In this document: positions 1-9,400 of the stretch, in pieces
Layout: every line of letters starts with the position of its first letter
How positions within the stretch are numbered: position 1 is the first letter of the stretch
DNA from: Nocardioides ginsengisegetis
GTDB lineage: Bacteria; Actinomycetota; Actinomycetes; Propionibacteriales; Nocardioidaceae
Length of the DNA: 64,000 nucleotides
Direction: 5' to 3'
Assembly: GCF_014138045.1 (NCBI RefSeq)
Contig: NZ_JACGXA010000001.1
Span: 1,597,001-1,661,000 of the forward strand
Notes under the pieces: model-generated
Told to the model about the DNA's origin: nothing
What the model saw: only the letters and a program-made list of their open reading frames with translations
Databases searched by the model: none
Made by a program: the position numbers and the translations under genes

Positions 1-250
1 TACGAAGAAACCCACCATGACGAACACGGCGACGCCGAACAAGATGTTGTAGACGCTGGTGAAGTCGCCGCTGGTGATGTCGACCATGGTGGTGCTGTCG
101 AAGACCTGCCAGACGCTCTCGAACATCCACCTCGCGGCGTTGCCCATGCCCTCGGCCAGCCAGTCGAACGGTGCCGTCACAAGGCTCGCGGCGGCCTCTC
201 CCGCGGAGTCGCACACATGCGCGACCACCGGAACGTCGCAGACGCCCATC
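1..250 (-). CDS. Type IV secretion/conjugal membrane protein, N-terminal part (cut by window edge)
   Basis: The reading frame begins at the ATG on the minus strand at 250 and is still open at base 1, so only about 83 residues are visible. They begin MGVCDVPVVAHVC, followed by an amphipathic stretch and then a hydrophobic segment (VYNILFGVAVFVMVGFF) that looks like the first membrane span. A purine-rich Shine-Dalgarno (GGAAGGGA) precedes the ATG. Position at the downstream end of a conjugation-gene operon suggests a TrbL/VirB6-like inner-membrane channel protein. That assignment rests on context and the membrane segment, since no diagnostic motif is visible in the fragment. Confidence 0.55.
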
Positions 251-273
251 TCTGAGTCCCTTCCTCGAGCTGG

Positions 274-579
274 TCAGACCGACTGGCCGACGTTCCAGAA
301 GAAGTTCACGAGGCCCACGGAGGCACCGCAGATGATCGCGGCGGCAAGGCCGACGAGCACGCCGAACTTGCCCCGGCCCGCCAGGTGCGGGTTCGAGGAG
401 TTCGCTCCGAGCGCCCAAGCGATGGCCGAGATGATCAAGGCAAGGACAGCCAGGATCAGTCCGATCGTCATTGCTGCTCCGACGATCGACCGCAGTTGGC
501 CGATGCCGGGTAGGCCGTCGGAGTTCGGGTTGATCCGGACATCCAGCGGTAGCAGGGCCACCAGGCTGTAGGTCGACAT
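274..579 (-). CDS. Small two-span membrane protein, conjugation-associated (DUF6112-like)
   Basis: This is a protein of 101 residues starting MSTYSLVALLPLD. Two hydrophobic segments (about residues 27-50 and 65-88) are separated by a short loop with GANSSNPH, and the C-terminus is short and polar. A longer open frame runs upstream, but the ATG at 579 has an excellent GGAGG Shine-Dalgarno and is the probable start. It is followed by the TrbL-like gene and preceded by a protein of the same size and layout (641-931), so the two are probably paralogues. Proteins of this kind occur in actinobacterial conjugative elements and may play a VirB2/VirB3-like pilin or channel role, which is inferred. Confidence 0.7.
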   Translation of the reverse strand: MSTYSLVALLPLDVRINPNSDGLPGIGQLRSIVGAAMTIGLILAVLALIISAIAWALGANSSNPHLAGRGKFGVLVGLAAAIICGASVGLVNFFWNVGQSV

Positions 580-640
580 GCTCACTCCTCCACTGCGGAA
601 CGACGGGTGCCGAGAGGCAGGTACGTCGTGGCGTCCGGCG

Positions 641-931
641 TCACAGGGTTGCGCCGAGATGGAGCAGCCAGTTCGCCCAGGCCAGTGCACCGCCGGTCAG
701 GACTGCACCGAACAACGAGACGAACAGGCCGGTCTTTGCCCTGGCCGCGGTCTGCCAGCTGCCGCTCGCGGAACCGATCGCCCATCCGACGGCACAGACG
801 ACGATCATCAGCACGGCGATGAGCACGCCGTAGGTCAGCAGGGCTCCCACGATTCGATGCAGCTCGACGGATCCACCCACCGCATCGAAGTTCGGGCCTA
901 CGGAGGCGCCGGGGAACGAGATGTCCTTCAT
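641..931 (-). CDS. Small two-span membrane protein, paralogue of the following gene
   Basis: This 96-residue protein begins MKDISFPGASVGP. It has two hydrophobic helices (about residues 27-53 and 66-90), with a glycine/serine-rich loop and the motif RAKTGLFVSLFGA between and into the second helix. The layout matches the neighbouring protein at 274-579 (HRIVGALLTYG versus LRSIVGAAMTIG before the first helix). The pair therefore probably arose by tandem duplication and may form one membrane complex of the conjugation machinery. No clear Shine-Dalgarno precedes the ATG; translation may depend on read-through coupling from the hydrolase gene 33 bp upstream. The biochemical role is unknown. Confidence 0.65.
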   Translation of the reverse strand: MKDISFPGASVGPNFDAVGGSVELHRIVGALLTYGVLIAVLMIVVCAVGWAIGSASGSWQTAARAKTGLFVSLFGAVLTGGALAWANWLLHLGATL

Positions 932-964
932 GCGGTGGAGGTGCTCACGGGGGACCCGAGTGGG

Positions 965-2563
965 CTACCGGGCGCAGGTCCAGTGGAGGTGGTCGTAATG
1001 ACCTCCCGTCACGGTGTGGGGATCGTGGAGGCCCCCGCCGTCGTAGGGTCGCCAGCCCTCGGAGGCCCGGGCGACCGACCAGATCCGCCCCTGCCAGATG
1101 AGGTACTCGATCCCGAGGGTGCGGGCGTTCTCCTTGAGCCAGTTGGTGACCTGCCAGCCCAGCTCGAGGGCGTGGCCGGTGGCTGCCTGACCGATCGAGT
1201 TGCCGAAGGTGCCGTCACAGGCACGCCCCTGTGGATGTTCGGATCGCGAGCTGCCGGCCCTCCAGCACGCCCAGGAAGTGCTCGGGAATCGACGACGCAC
1301 CTGCGCGAGCACATAGGCGGTGCGCGCGGTGATCTGTCCGTTCGACGTGGGGTCGTCGACCATCCGGTCGGGGTTGCCGCCCGGGTAGGCCGTCGCGTCC
1401 GCCATCGAGGAGCCAGGACAGCCGGCGGCTGGTGCCGTCGCTGCCCCCGAGAGGTTCGCGGCACCGTGCGACGCGAGCCAGGGCTCGGGGTCGATCGGCG
1501 TAGCGTCCGGCCCACCAGGTCGGATCTCGAAGTGCAGGTGAGGTCCGGTGGCCTTTCCGTCCGCCCCGACGACACCGATCTGCTGGCCCGCAGTGACTGA
1601 CTGTCCTTCGCGGACACCGATGCCTTCGGCGTACATGTGGGCGTAGCCCGAGACGACCTCACGGCCGCCGAGCCGGTGCTGGATCAGGATCAGGTGGGCA
1701 TAGCCGGAAGGGACGGCGCCAGCGAACACGACGCGTCCGTCGGCGACCGCAAGGATGGGCGTGCCCGCCGGCGCGGCGTAGTCGACACCGGTGTGCAGGC
1801 TTGGTTGGCCGGTCACGGGGTCGGTGCGCGGCCCAAATGCGTCGGTCCGATGCCACGTCCCGGCCGGCAAGGGGAAGACGACCCGTGTGGATTCACCACC
1901 AGGGAGCGGACCACCACCTGCACTGCTGGTGAGGGCCCGAAGGATCGCCTCAGCGACAGGCTCGTATGTGGCGTACCGGTCGGGGTAAGCCGACACCTCG
2001 ACGGCCTGGGCCGCCGCCGCAGGCGCCAACTGCCGCCAGCCAGGAATATCGAGGAGACCGCGAGGCGACCCGTGGTTCGGACCGCCGAGGCCACCGAAGA
2101 AGGCACGCGCCTGGTAGTCGGGCTCCATCAGCTGCCGGACCGTTCCCCAGCCAGTGCTGGGCCGCATCTGGAACATCCCCAGAGAATCGTGGTCGGAGCC
2201 GTCGCCATCGTTGGGCAGCGTGGCCGACTCGGGGTACGCCGCGGCGTTGGACAGCATCCGCAGTGACGACTCCGTCAGGGCCGCCATGAGCGCGACCTCG
2301 ACTCCGTCGCGACCGGCGCCGGCGGCCAGACCGACGGACACGGTCGTGGCGGCGCGCTGCAGTTGGGTCCGCTGGAGTCGGACGGCAACACCGCCCGTGG
2401 TTGTGGCCAGGAGATGGTCGGGCACAGCCCCGACGGTGATGGCGGTCTTCGGCCGGCATGAGGCCTGGGCCGCCGGGTTGAGCACCGCGGCGAGGCTGAG
2501 CAGGGCCGATGCCGGGCCGAAGAGGAGCACCAGCAGGCCGAGGCCGACGGCTGCCTTCGACAT
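965..2563 (-). CDS. Multidomain peptidoglycan hydrolase of the conjugation system (lysozyme-like + M23 + VanY-like)
   Basis: This 532-residue exported protein has an N-terminal signal/anchor helix (residues 5-30). Residues about 85-165 resemble a lytic transglycosylase, with a TESS motif (Glu98) and SLGMFQMRP. Residues about 235-350 form an M23/LytM endopeptidase domain with the zinc ligands HTGVD (His257, Asp261) and PHLHF (His342/344). Residues about 405-532 carry SEHPQGRACD, which fits the SxHxxGxAxD metal motif of VanY/M15 peptidases, and end in HYDHLHW. The protein probably opens the cell wall for the secretion channel, as VirB1-type enzymes do. It sits 3 bp downstream of the VirB8-like gene, in the same operon. 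Three cell-wall-cutting modules in one chain is unusual. Confidence 0.85.
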   Translation of the reverse strand: MSKAAVGLGLLVLLFGPASALLSLAAVLNPAAQASCRPKTAITVGAVPDHLLATTTGGVAVRLQRTQLQRAATTVSVGLAAGAGRDGVEVALMAALTESSLRMLSNAAAYPESATLPNDGDGSDHDSLGMFQMRPSTGWGTVRQLMEPDYQARAFFGGLGGPNHGSPRGLLDIPGWRQLAPAAAAQAVEVSAYPDRYATYEPVAEAILRALTSSAGGGPLPGGESTRVVFPLPAGTWHRTDAFGPRTDPVTGQPSLHTGVDYAAPAGTPILAVADGRVVFAGAVPSGYAHLILIQHRLGGREVVSGYAHMYAEGIGVREGQSVTAGQQIGVVGADGKATGPHLHFEIRPGGPDATPIDPEPWLASHGAANLSGAATAPAAGCPGSSMADATAYPGGNPDRMVDDPTSNGQITARTAYVLAQVRRRFPSTSWACWRAGSSRSEHPQGRACDGTFGNSIGQAATGHALELGWQVTNWLKENARTLGIEYLIWQGRIWSVARASEGWRPYDGGGLHDPHTVTGGHYDHLHWTCAR

Positions 2564-2566
2564 CGG

Positions 2567-3262
2567 TCAGTCCAGCGGCTCGTCGAGACGCGACAGCCTC
2601 AACAGGTGGCAGGCCGGATAGGACGGTTCGCAGACCATGAAGATCGTGAAGGCGACGTCGTGGGCGGAGCTGACGGGCTCGTCCTCCCAGACTCCGGCGC
2701 GGTGGCGAACTGCCCGGATCGTGTACGCGGTCGTGCCCGGCGCCAGGCTGCCCGGGCCTGCCTCGGCGAGAGCTTGGGTCCACAGCTCGGGGACGGTGAC
2801 CGAGGAGACCTCAAGCCACTGGCGTGTGTAGTACTGCTTGAGGAACACCCATGAGCCGGTCGTGGGTAGGTAGGACGCGATGTCGGCGACCAGACCGGGG
2901 GACTCCTCGCCCGTGGGATCGGCAACGGCCAACAGCCGCCCGGTGTAGTCGCTCACCGGGGCCGGCCATGTCGTGTCCCAGTCGAACAGCGCGTGCGCCA
3001 CGGCCTCCGCGAACCGAGCCGGGCTACTCGTTTTCGCCAACGGCTTGAGGGACTCAGCGACTCCGGCAGGGTGCGGGATCGGCGTGACGGGGTCGATGGC
3101 GGATTCGAGGGCGGGTGGCGGCGCGGATCCGGGCGGCGGGTTCGAGGGCCGGCTCGTGATGGCCAGCCAGGTGCCCACCGCTGCTGCGACCGCCGCCACG
3201 GTCACTCCGGCGATGCGCAGACGACGCCATCGCAGGGACCCGTCACTGGGGCGGCTGAGCAT
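2567..3262 (-). CDS. Membrane-anchored VirB8/TcpC-like conjugation protein
   Basis: This 231-residue protein has one transmembrane helix (about residues 16-36), a Pro/Ser-rich linker, and a soluble extracytoplasmic domain. The architecture (short cytosolic tail, single span, linker, roughly 160-residue domain with ARFAEAVAHALFDWDT) matches the VirB8/TcpC-like proteins of Gram-positive conjugation systems, which organise the channel on the outer face of the membrane. It lies directly between the ParB-like gene (3269) and the peptidoglycan hydrolase, with only 3-6 bp gaps. The assignment rests on architecture and neighbourhood, because no catalytic motif is expected in this family. Confidence 0.55.
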   Translation of the reverse strand: MLSRPSDGSLRWRRLRIAGVTVAAVAAAVGTWLAITSRPSNPPPGSAPPPALESAIDPVTPIPHPAGVAESLKPLAKTSSPARFAEAVAHALFDWDTTWPAPVSDYTGRLLAVADPTGEESPGLVADIASYLPTTGSWVFLKQYYTRQWLEVSSVTVPELWTQALAEAGPGSLAPGTTAYTIRAVRHRAGVWEDEPVSSAHDVAFTIFMVCEPSYPACHLLRLSRLDEPLD

Positions 3263-3268
3263 CGGAGC

Positions 3269-4219
3269 TCACCCGGCCGCGGTCGCCGGGGGCGCCGTGC
3301 GCCGACGCTGTGCGGCCTGGTGGAAGCTGACCGTCTCCTGGAGCACCCGGTCGAACAGCGCCCACTCCTGGTCGGTCAACGCGGCGCCGATCTCGGTTGC
3401 GTCGTACGCCGATGACCAGCCGTCCATGTCGGTCCAGGTGTGCACGAAAGCTCGCGTGGATCGCTTGTGGCGTGCCGCAGAGACGGGCCGCCGCCTGACG
3501 GGATTGTCGATCCGCTGTAGCGCCTGCTGCGCCAGACGCTCGAGCTCGTCGTCGGTCATCGCTCTGCCGTCGTCGCGGATCTCCCTGACTTCGTTGAACC
3601 ACGGGTTCACGGCCGAGCCGTCGCGGATGCTGTGCAGGGCCGTGGCCGCGAGTCCGCGAACGGGGGCGGGTTGGGTCTCGTCGGCCGCGATGTCCTCGAG
3701 CCCGTTGACCTGCTCGAGTCGGTTGTAGGCCGCCGTTCCGGTGACCAGCTCCGCGGCCTGCCTGCGGGACTTCCCGGGTGGGGACGGTGGTGCCGATTCG
3801 GCACCACCGGGTGCTTCCGCGGGATTGGGGGCGCCGAATTGGGTCGCGCGCTGCCGCCGGGCGGCGTCCTCGGCGAGCACCACCTTGAGTTCTCGGTAGA
3901 GGCTCGCTGCCTCGAGCACGGACAGCGGCTTGTGCAGCAGGTTGTCGTCCTGCTGCGCCAGGAGACTGTTGAGCTCATCGGACAGGCCCGAACGCACCCA
4001 CACCTTGACGCTCTGCCACCTCAGCAGCCGGATGGCCTCCAGACGGCGGCGACCGCAGAGAAGGGTGCCGTCCGGCGCGATGGTGATTGGCTGGAGCAGC
4101 CCGAGCCTGTCGATCGATGCGACGAGAGGAGCAAGGTCGCCGAGGTCCTGACGGTGGCGAACGCCGACAGCGATCGACTCCACGCTCCGCTCGAGCTCGA
4201 TGTGGCCCCCGTCAGGCAT
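3269..4219 (-). CDS. ParB/Spo0J N-terminal-domain DNA-binding protein
   Basis: The protein has 316 residues from the ATG at 4219. Residues about 5-95 match a ParB N-terminal domain: LAPLVASIDRLGLLQPITI, then CGRRRLEAIRLL (the GxRR nucleotide/phosphate-binding box), and a segment ending SVLEAASLYREL. The remainder is variable, with a Pro-rich stretch near 130-145. The start at 4219 overlaps the upstream gene by 8 bp, and a further upstream start at 4252 is also open. In mobile elements such proteins act in partition, as CTP switches or as regulators of transfer. No ParA partner is adjacent, so a role other than classical segregation is possible. Confidence 0.75.
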   Translation of the reverse strand: MPDGGHIELERSVESIAVGVRHRQDLGDLAPLVASIDRLGLLQPITIAPDGTLLCGRRRLEAIRLLRWQSVKVWVRSGLSDELNSLLAQQDDNLLHKPLSVLEAASLYRELKVVLAEDAARRQRATQFGAPNPAEAPGGAESAPPSPPGKSRRQAAELVTGTAAYNRLEQVNGLEDIAADETQPAPVRGLAATALHSIRDGSAVNPWFNEVREIRDDGRAMTDDELERLAQQALQRIDNPVRRRPVSAARHKRSTRAFVHTWTDMDGWSSAYDATEIGAALTDQEWALFDRVLQETVSFHQAAQRRRTAPPATAAG

Positions 4220-5048
4220 GAGCGCTCCCTGCCCCGCGGGCACCGCTGCCATGGATCGACGCGACCAGCTCGTCGTCGGCGAGGAGCTCGTCGAGCTTTT
4301 CGTCGATCAGGAGGCGGAGCAGGAGTCCTCGGCCGGCGGCGGTGTGTTCGAGATCCTTGTTCGGACTTCCGAGCACGACGCGCAACAACGTCGCCCACGC
4401 CCGGCGGTCGAGGTCGAGGAGGGCGCGGGCGTGTTGGTCGCGGCGCAGCACCTCGTGGGCGTTGGAGCGAGAACCCGCCTCGATCAGGCGAGCGCTGACG
4501 TACTCGAGCGCCGCGCGGGCGGTGTCGGGTGGCCAACCGAGCGCCACGAAGAGCGCGATCGTGGTGTCCACGGCCTGGTACGCACCCGTCTGGTCCTCGG
4601 TCGGCAGGGCCGGGTTGTCGAGTTCGATGGCGTCCTGTGCGGCCGGGACCCGGAACGCGGGGTGGAACTCGTACAGCGGGGTCTCTCTCTCGGACAGTCG
4701 CTCGGCATCGTGCTGTCCGCTCTGCGCGAGCCGGCGTGCCCGGGAGGTCGAGCAGAGCAGCCCGTTGGCTCGCTCTTCGGCGATCAGGGTCACCTGAACG
4801 GCGCGCGTCACGACGGCCCAGGGATCGAGTGCCGTTCGCACCGCCCGGGTGCGCATGACCTCGAACGCGGCCACGGCGGCGTCCTCCGGCTGCAGCCCGT
4901 GCTTGCGCGCGAGAGCGCCGTACTTCTCGATCGTGAACCGCATGAGGTCCGCGGCCTCGGCGTCGTGACGCCACGCATCAGGACCCTCGTCCTCAAGCCG
5001 CAGCAGCAGGGTCCGCAGTCCCTCGGCGCGGCGGAAGTCGGCGCTCAT
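4212..5048 (-). CDS. Hypothetical protein of the element's replication/transfer operon
   Basis: This is a soluble, mostly helical, Leu/Ala/Arg-rich protein of 278 residues, starting MSADFRRAEGLRTLL. There is no signal peptide, membrane span or recognisable motif. Its start overlaps the upstream small gene by 4 bp (ATGA) and its stop overlaps the ParB-like gene, so it is translationally coupled in the Prim-Pol/ParB operon. Coupling suggests a role in DNA handling or maintenance of the element, but the sequence itself shows nothing to prove it. I do not recognise the family. Confidence 0.6.
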   Translation of the reverse strand: MSADFRRAEGLRTLLLRLEDEGPDAWRHDAEAADLMRFTIEKYGALARKHGLQPEDAAVAAFEVMRTRAVRTALDPWAVVTRAVQVTLIAEERANGLLCSTSRARRLAQSGQHDAERLSERETPLYEFHPAFRVPAAQDAIELDNPALPTEDQTGAYQAVDTTIALFVALGWPPDTARAALEYVSARLIEAGSRSNAHEVLRRDQHARALLDLDRRAWATLLRVVLGSPNKDLEHTAAGRGLLLRLLIDEKLDELLADDELVASIHGSGARGAGSAHA

Positions 5049-5326
5049 CTCCCGACTCCCTCCTGCGTCAGGCGCGGTGGCCGGTGGCGGGCCAGCTGCG
5101 GGGCGGAACGCTCCAGGAGCGGGGTGATCCCGGTGGTGGCGAGGTCGCTGGGCCTCACCCAGACGATCGATCGTTGCCCCGTCGACTGGGTCGGCGGGGG
5201 ATGCAAGGCCGAGGCGCCCATCACTGTGGGGTCGCCGAGGGCGAGGAGCTCGGCCTCGGTCAGCCCCGGGTCCGGGGCCGACGTGGGCTGGGGGAGGCGG
5301 CGTTCGTAGTAGGCGTCTGTGTTCAC
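5045..5326 (-). CDS. Small hypothetical protein between Prim-Pol and a helical protein
   Basis: This 93-residue protein starts at a GTG (MNTDAYYERRLPQP) that overlaps the Prim-Pol stop by 4 bp (GTGA). Its own stop overlaps the next start in the same way, so it lies in a tightly coupled operon. It is Pro/Leu/Thr-rich and lacks a membrane span or signal. The segment SIVWVRPSDLATTGITPLL looks ordered. No family is recognised. Confidence 0.55.
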   Translation of the reverse strand: MNTDAYYERRLPQPTSAPDPGLTEAELLALGDPTVMGASALHPPPTQSTGQRSIVWVRPSDLATTGITPLLERSAPQLARHRPPRLTQEGVGR

Positions 5327-6228
5327 AGCCCGATCACCTGCTCAGCCGCCCGAGTCGGGTGTGGGCTGCTCGCGGGGGAGAGTCGCGAGGCGATCCGGTA
5401 CGCCGAGCGAATCGTCGTCTCCGCCTCACGCTGAGGGAGGCCGGAGGACCGTGCCGCGTCGCCGAGGACGGCCAGGGTGGTGCCCAGCTCGTGACCGCTC
5501 TCGACCATCCGGCAGGCGGCCCAGAAGAGTCCGTGGTTCCTCGCGCCCTCCGGGCGGCTGGCCACCCACGCGGACAGCTTGTCTGGCCGGCTACCGACGC
5601 GGGGCAGCGAGGTGTTGGGCGCCAACGGGCGAGGGGGTTCGAGGAACTGCCGGAGTCCCGCTCCGTCAATGGGTCGCGGTTGGTGCTGGGCGACCGCGAT
5701 GACGGTGTAGGTGGCGCCGCGGCCGTCAATCGGAATCCGGGACGGGGGGACGACGACGTAGCCGCCGTCGCCACGGAAGTCGACGTGAGCGCCTGGCACG
5801 TGCCATGAGCGCTGCTCGCGGTGTCCCGACGGCGGGTAGTAGGCGTGCAGCCCTCCGGACGGCGTGCGCACCAGCCAACCCCAGGCGCTCGCGAGCCCGG
5901 CGGAGCCCGCGCGCTCAAACGCCTCGAACCCGGAACCACCCGGGTGGACGTCCACGTCGACGACGAGTACGCCGGACACGGTGCCGGTTGGCAGACCTAT
6001 GTTCGCGTCCGGGGTGCGCTGCCACCACGAGTCGACGACAGGTTCGGATGAGCTGGCGTCGTGGAACCCGCTGGGTGTCAGGGGCACCTTGCCGCCAGGC
6101 ACGCAGGGGAAGACCGGGATCCCGAGCCGCGCATACCGCAGGGCGGCTGTGCGCAGGTCGGCCTCGCTGGACACGCGGAGCATGGTCGAGGTGGACCAGT
6201 GTGGCGGGGGCTGTGTCGGGTGGGTCAT
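5323..6228 (-). CDS. Bifunctional DNA primase/polymerase (Prim-Pol), N-terminal-domain protein
   Basis: This 301-residue protein carries a Prim-Pol domain at about residues 20-210. It begins with AALRYARLGIPVFPCVPGGKVPL and continues with WWQRTPDANIGLPTG. The metal-binding motif VVDVDVHPGG follows, and TPSGGLHAYY and DFRGDGGYVVVPPS complete the fold. A short helical tail follows instead of a helicase domain, so the protein is a stand-alone primase-polymerase of the kind found on plasmids and integrative elements. It is the first gene of a coupled minus-strand operon that continues into the ParB-like and secretion genes. It probably primes replication of the element or complementary-strand synthesis after transfer. 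Confidence 0.85.
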   Translation of the reverse strand: MTHPTQPPPHWSTSTMLRVSSEADLRTAALRYARLGIPVFPCVPGGKVPLTPSGFHDASSSEPVVDSWWQRTPDANIGLPTGTVSGVLVVDVDVHPGGSGFEAFERAGSAGLASAWGWLVRTPSGGLHAYYPPSGHREQRSWHVPGAHVDFRGDGGYVVVPPSRIPIDGRGATYTVIAVAQHQPRPIDGAGLRQFLEPPRPLAPNTSLPRVGSRPDKLSAWVASRPEGARNHGLFWAACRMVESGHELGTTLAVLGDAARSSGLPQREAETTIRSAYRIASRLSPASSPHPTRAAEQVIGL

Positions 6229-6264
6229 GCCGTCGACGCTTGCGCCTGAACATCACCGACTTCC

Positions 6265-6295
6265 TACCCCCAACGTCGCCGGATCTGTGGGGGTA
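6265..6295. repeat. Inverted repeat in the 190-bp gap upstream of the Prim-Pol operon
   Basis: TACCCCCA at 6265-6272 is repeated in inverted form as TGGGGGTA at 6288-6295, with a 15-base spacer. It sits 37 bp upstream of the Prim-Pol start and downstream of the LysM/BTAD gene. It could be an operator for the operon or part of a transcription terminator. The rest of the gap (6229-6417) shows no gene. Confidence 0.4.
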
Positions 6296-6417
6296 TGGCG
6301 TGTTTGCGCAGGTCAGGAGGGTTCCCCAACTGATTCCTGGGGCCGCCAAAGAACCAACCTCACAGGGCGTGGAATCGCATGACGGCGATCATTCGACGAC
6401 GAGCTTGTCCGGTGTCC

Positions 6418-9400
6418 TCAACGCGAGGCGCGCGTCCTCCGAGCCCATCCATGGCCCCCGGCGATGTGCGCGGTCCGGTCAGGCACGGCAACCGGTCCGA
6501 GGCCGTCGTCACTCCTGTTGAAGATGTCGTCGATCAGCTGGCGCTCGGCCAGGTCGGCGTGGCCGGTGGCGGCGGCGACCTGGATCAGGTCAAGTCGACT
6601 GGTTTCGTCGTCCGGCGCCGCCCGGTAGGCGGTCTCGGCCGTCCGCCGGGCGAGCTCGAAGTCGTCGACCGACAGCGCATGGGTGGTGACGATGTGGGCC
6701 ACGTCGACGATGGCGCAGGTCATGATGTGGTCGAGGCGGTCGCCGTCCAGGAGCCAGCTCCAACCCGCGGGCCGGAGTTCGGTGAAGGGTTCGCCGGAGA
6801 CGAGGTCGAGAGCGGTGACGAGGTCGGCGATACCGTCCTCGCCGCGGCTCTGTCCGCGGGCGCGCAGCCGTCGGAACAGGTCCATGTCTGTCAGGACGCC
6901 CTGGAGCTGGTACACGGCGGTGCCGCGGTCGTGGTGACCGGCGCGGGCGCGTGCGCTCGGCAGGTGCAGCTCGCCGGTCCGTCCGTCTATGCCGAGCCAG
7001 CGGCGTACGACGGCCAGGTCGGTTCGTGCCCGGTCCGGCTTGAGTCCGAAGGCATCGCAGACCTGCGGTGTGGTGACTCCGTTGGGGTGGAGGGCGAGGT
7101 AGGCAAGGAGCTCGACGTAGAACGGTTTGCGTCGCGCAACGGCGGTGGCGTCACCGGCGGTGCGCGCGTTGACCGGGCCGAGCAGGGTGAGGCGCGGGAT
7201 CCGCGAGTTCGGATCCGCCCACACAGTGAGGTCGCCGTCCAGGTCGGGATCCCTGTCGGCAACTCTGCTGGCTGTATCTGGCGGAACCACCGGGGCGAGC
7301 TGTTCCACGTCTGCGGTGGTGGTCGCCGCCTTCTGCTCGTAGGTCGTCGCCGCGAGCGGGAGCAGTGACGCCGGCCCAGCAGGGCCTGGGGGTCGCGGTT
7401 CGGCTGCCGGGAGCCGAATGGCCCCGGCCTGGTCGGTGAGCGGTGGCCCCCCGTCTGCCTCGGGGGTGCTCGGGATGGCTTCGTCGTCGACCTGGCGGGT
7501 GAGGTCGACGATCGCCGCGCAGGCGGTGGCTTCCTCAGCGGTCAGTCCTGCCGCGACCAGGTCGAGCTCGAGTGCCTTGATCACGAGCCGCCCGATGCTT
7601 GTCACGTGCATCTCGACGGTGTCGTCGGAGGCTTCGCCGCCGATGGTCACGACCGCGCCCCCGGGACGGCCGACGCCTGCGGTGAGGATCTTCGCGATCT
7701 CCCCAAAGGCGTGTGGATCCTGCTCAGCCGTCGTCAGGAGTGCCCGGAAGCGGTCCGGCTCCTCGGTCCCGCCTTCGGCCGCGAGGTCGCGACTCAGCCG
7801 TTCCAGGAACGCGGCATCAGGGCCGTCGTGATGGTGCAGGCGCAGTGGGTCGATCGTGGCCAGCTCGGCGGCGATGCCGAACGTGTCGATCTCGACGAGG
7901 ACCGACCATGGGTTGAGGGAGAGCTCCGCGGCGAGATGCCTCCCGAGCCCCGCGGCCACGGCGGCATCACCCGTCACGGTGATGGAGCGGAGCTCCTCGA
8001 GGTTGACCAGGCTCAGGGCACCGTCGTCGCTCTGGCCAAGGCTGACAAGCAGGGGGTACGGCGCTGGGTGACTGCTGTCGGTCCCGAAGTCGCTGTCGAG
8101 CCGGGCTGACCACGAGGTTCGTTCCCCATGCCAAGGCTGGGGGAGCACGGCAGGTTTGCCCAGGTGCAGGGTGATGCTGTCTGTGCCCAACTCGGCGTCC
8201 AGGAGTCGCGGCTGCATGGCGCAGGCGGTTGAGAGGTGGCGCAGGGCCTTGTCCAGGACGTCGATCCGCGGCGCCGTCAGCGACCCGGCGTGATGAGCGG
8301 ACTTCTCGACCGGGCGGAGCTCAGGCGGTGTGGAGACGATGATCCTGCCGGGACGTCGGTAGCGCTGCTGGGTACGCCGGTGTTGCCGCAGCACGATCAG
8401 GAGCGAGCCGGCGAGGATTGCGCCGGCACCCGCGAGCCCGGGTAGGAGCCAGCCGGGCGTGCTGGTTCCGTCGGTGTCGGCGAGGTTCGTCGGGCCATCG
8501 GTGGGCGCTGGCGAGGTCGGCGGCGGGTCCTCCCGGTCGATGGGGGCCGTCGGGTCGGCGTGGATCGCAGCTGACGGGTCGGCGGGGCGCTGCTCGTCGG
8601 GTTCGTCCCCGTCAGCATGGCCAGGGATCGTCAGGCGCCAGCCGGGTCGGATCAGATCGGGATCCGTGAGGCGTCCGCCGTCCGGCTGCTCGATCTCGCG
8701 TGACGCTTCGAAGATCGTTGGGTATGCCGACGCGTCGCCGAGCTGGACCTCGGCGATCTCGGACAGCGTGTCTCCCCGCTGGACGACGTACGTCTCCTGC
8801 TCGGCGGAGGGCGTGACGTGGGGGATCCGCAGCACGGTGCCGGCTGTGATGAAGTCGGGGCGCCCGTGCAGGACGGCCTCGTTCAGGGCGACGATCTCGT
8901 CGTACCTGCGGCCTTCGCCGAGCTGCTGCTGGGCGATCTTCCAGAGGCTGTCACCGCGCCTCACTGTGTAGGGGATCGTCTCGTCCGTCTGTGCCTGAAC
9001 CTCAGCCAGCAATGGGGCCGCTGCCAGTCTGACAGTCGGTGTGACGGTGTCGATGTGGTTGATCCGCGGCTGCTCGAGCGTGGTGTGGACCGGGACGACC
9101 GCGACCGTCGGGGTAGGCAGGGGAACCTGGCTACCGGTGGGCACGGCAACGAACAACAGTGACGCGAGCGCGACGAGTCGGCCCGCCGCCAGTTGCGGAA
9201 TCGCCAGGCCGGGAAGGTGCGGGACGCGGATGCGGCGGGTGCGCGCCGCGAGCTCGAGGGCGACGGCCGTGGTGAAGACAAGCCAGGCGAGCCACGCCAC
9301 CACGCCGATCACAGCGACGGCCAGAGTGCCGTCGTCGGGGCTGGTCAGGCGGTTCGGTGAGAAGTCACCCGGGCTTGGGACGGCACGGATCGCGACGAGC

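Noticed and set aside
578..1600. Long plus-strand frame opposite the hydrolase and small membrane genes
   Set aside because: It lies antisense to genes with clear domains (M23, membrane helices), has no domain of its own, and such frames are expected in very GC-rich DNA.
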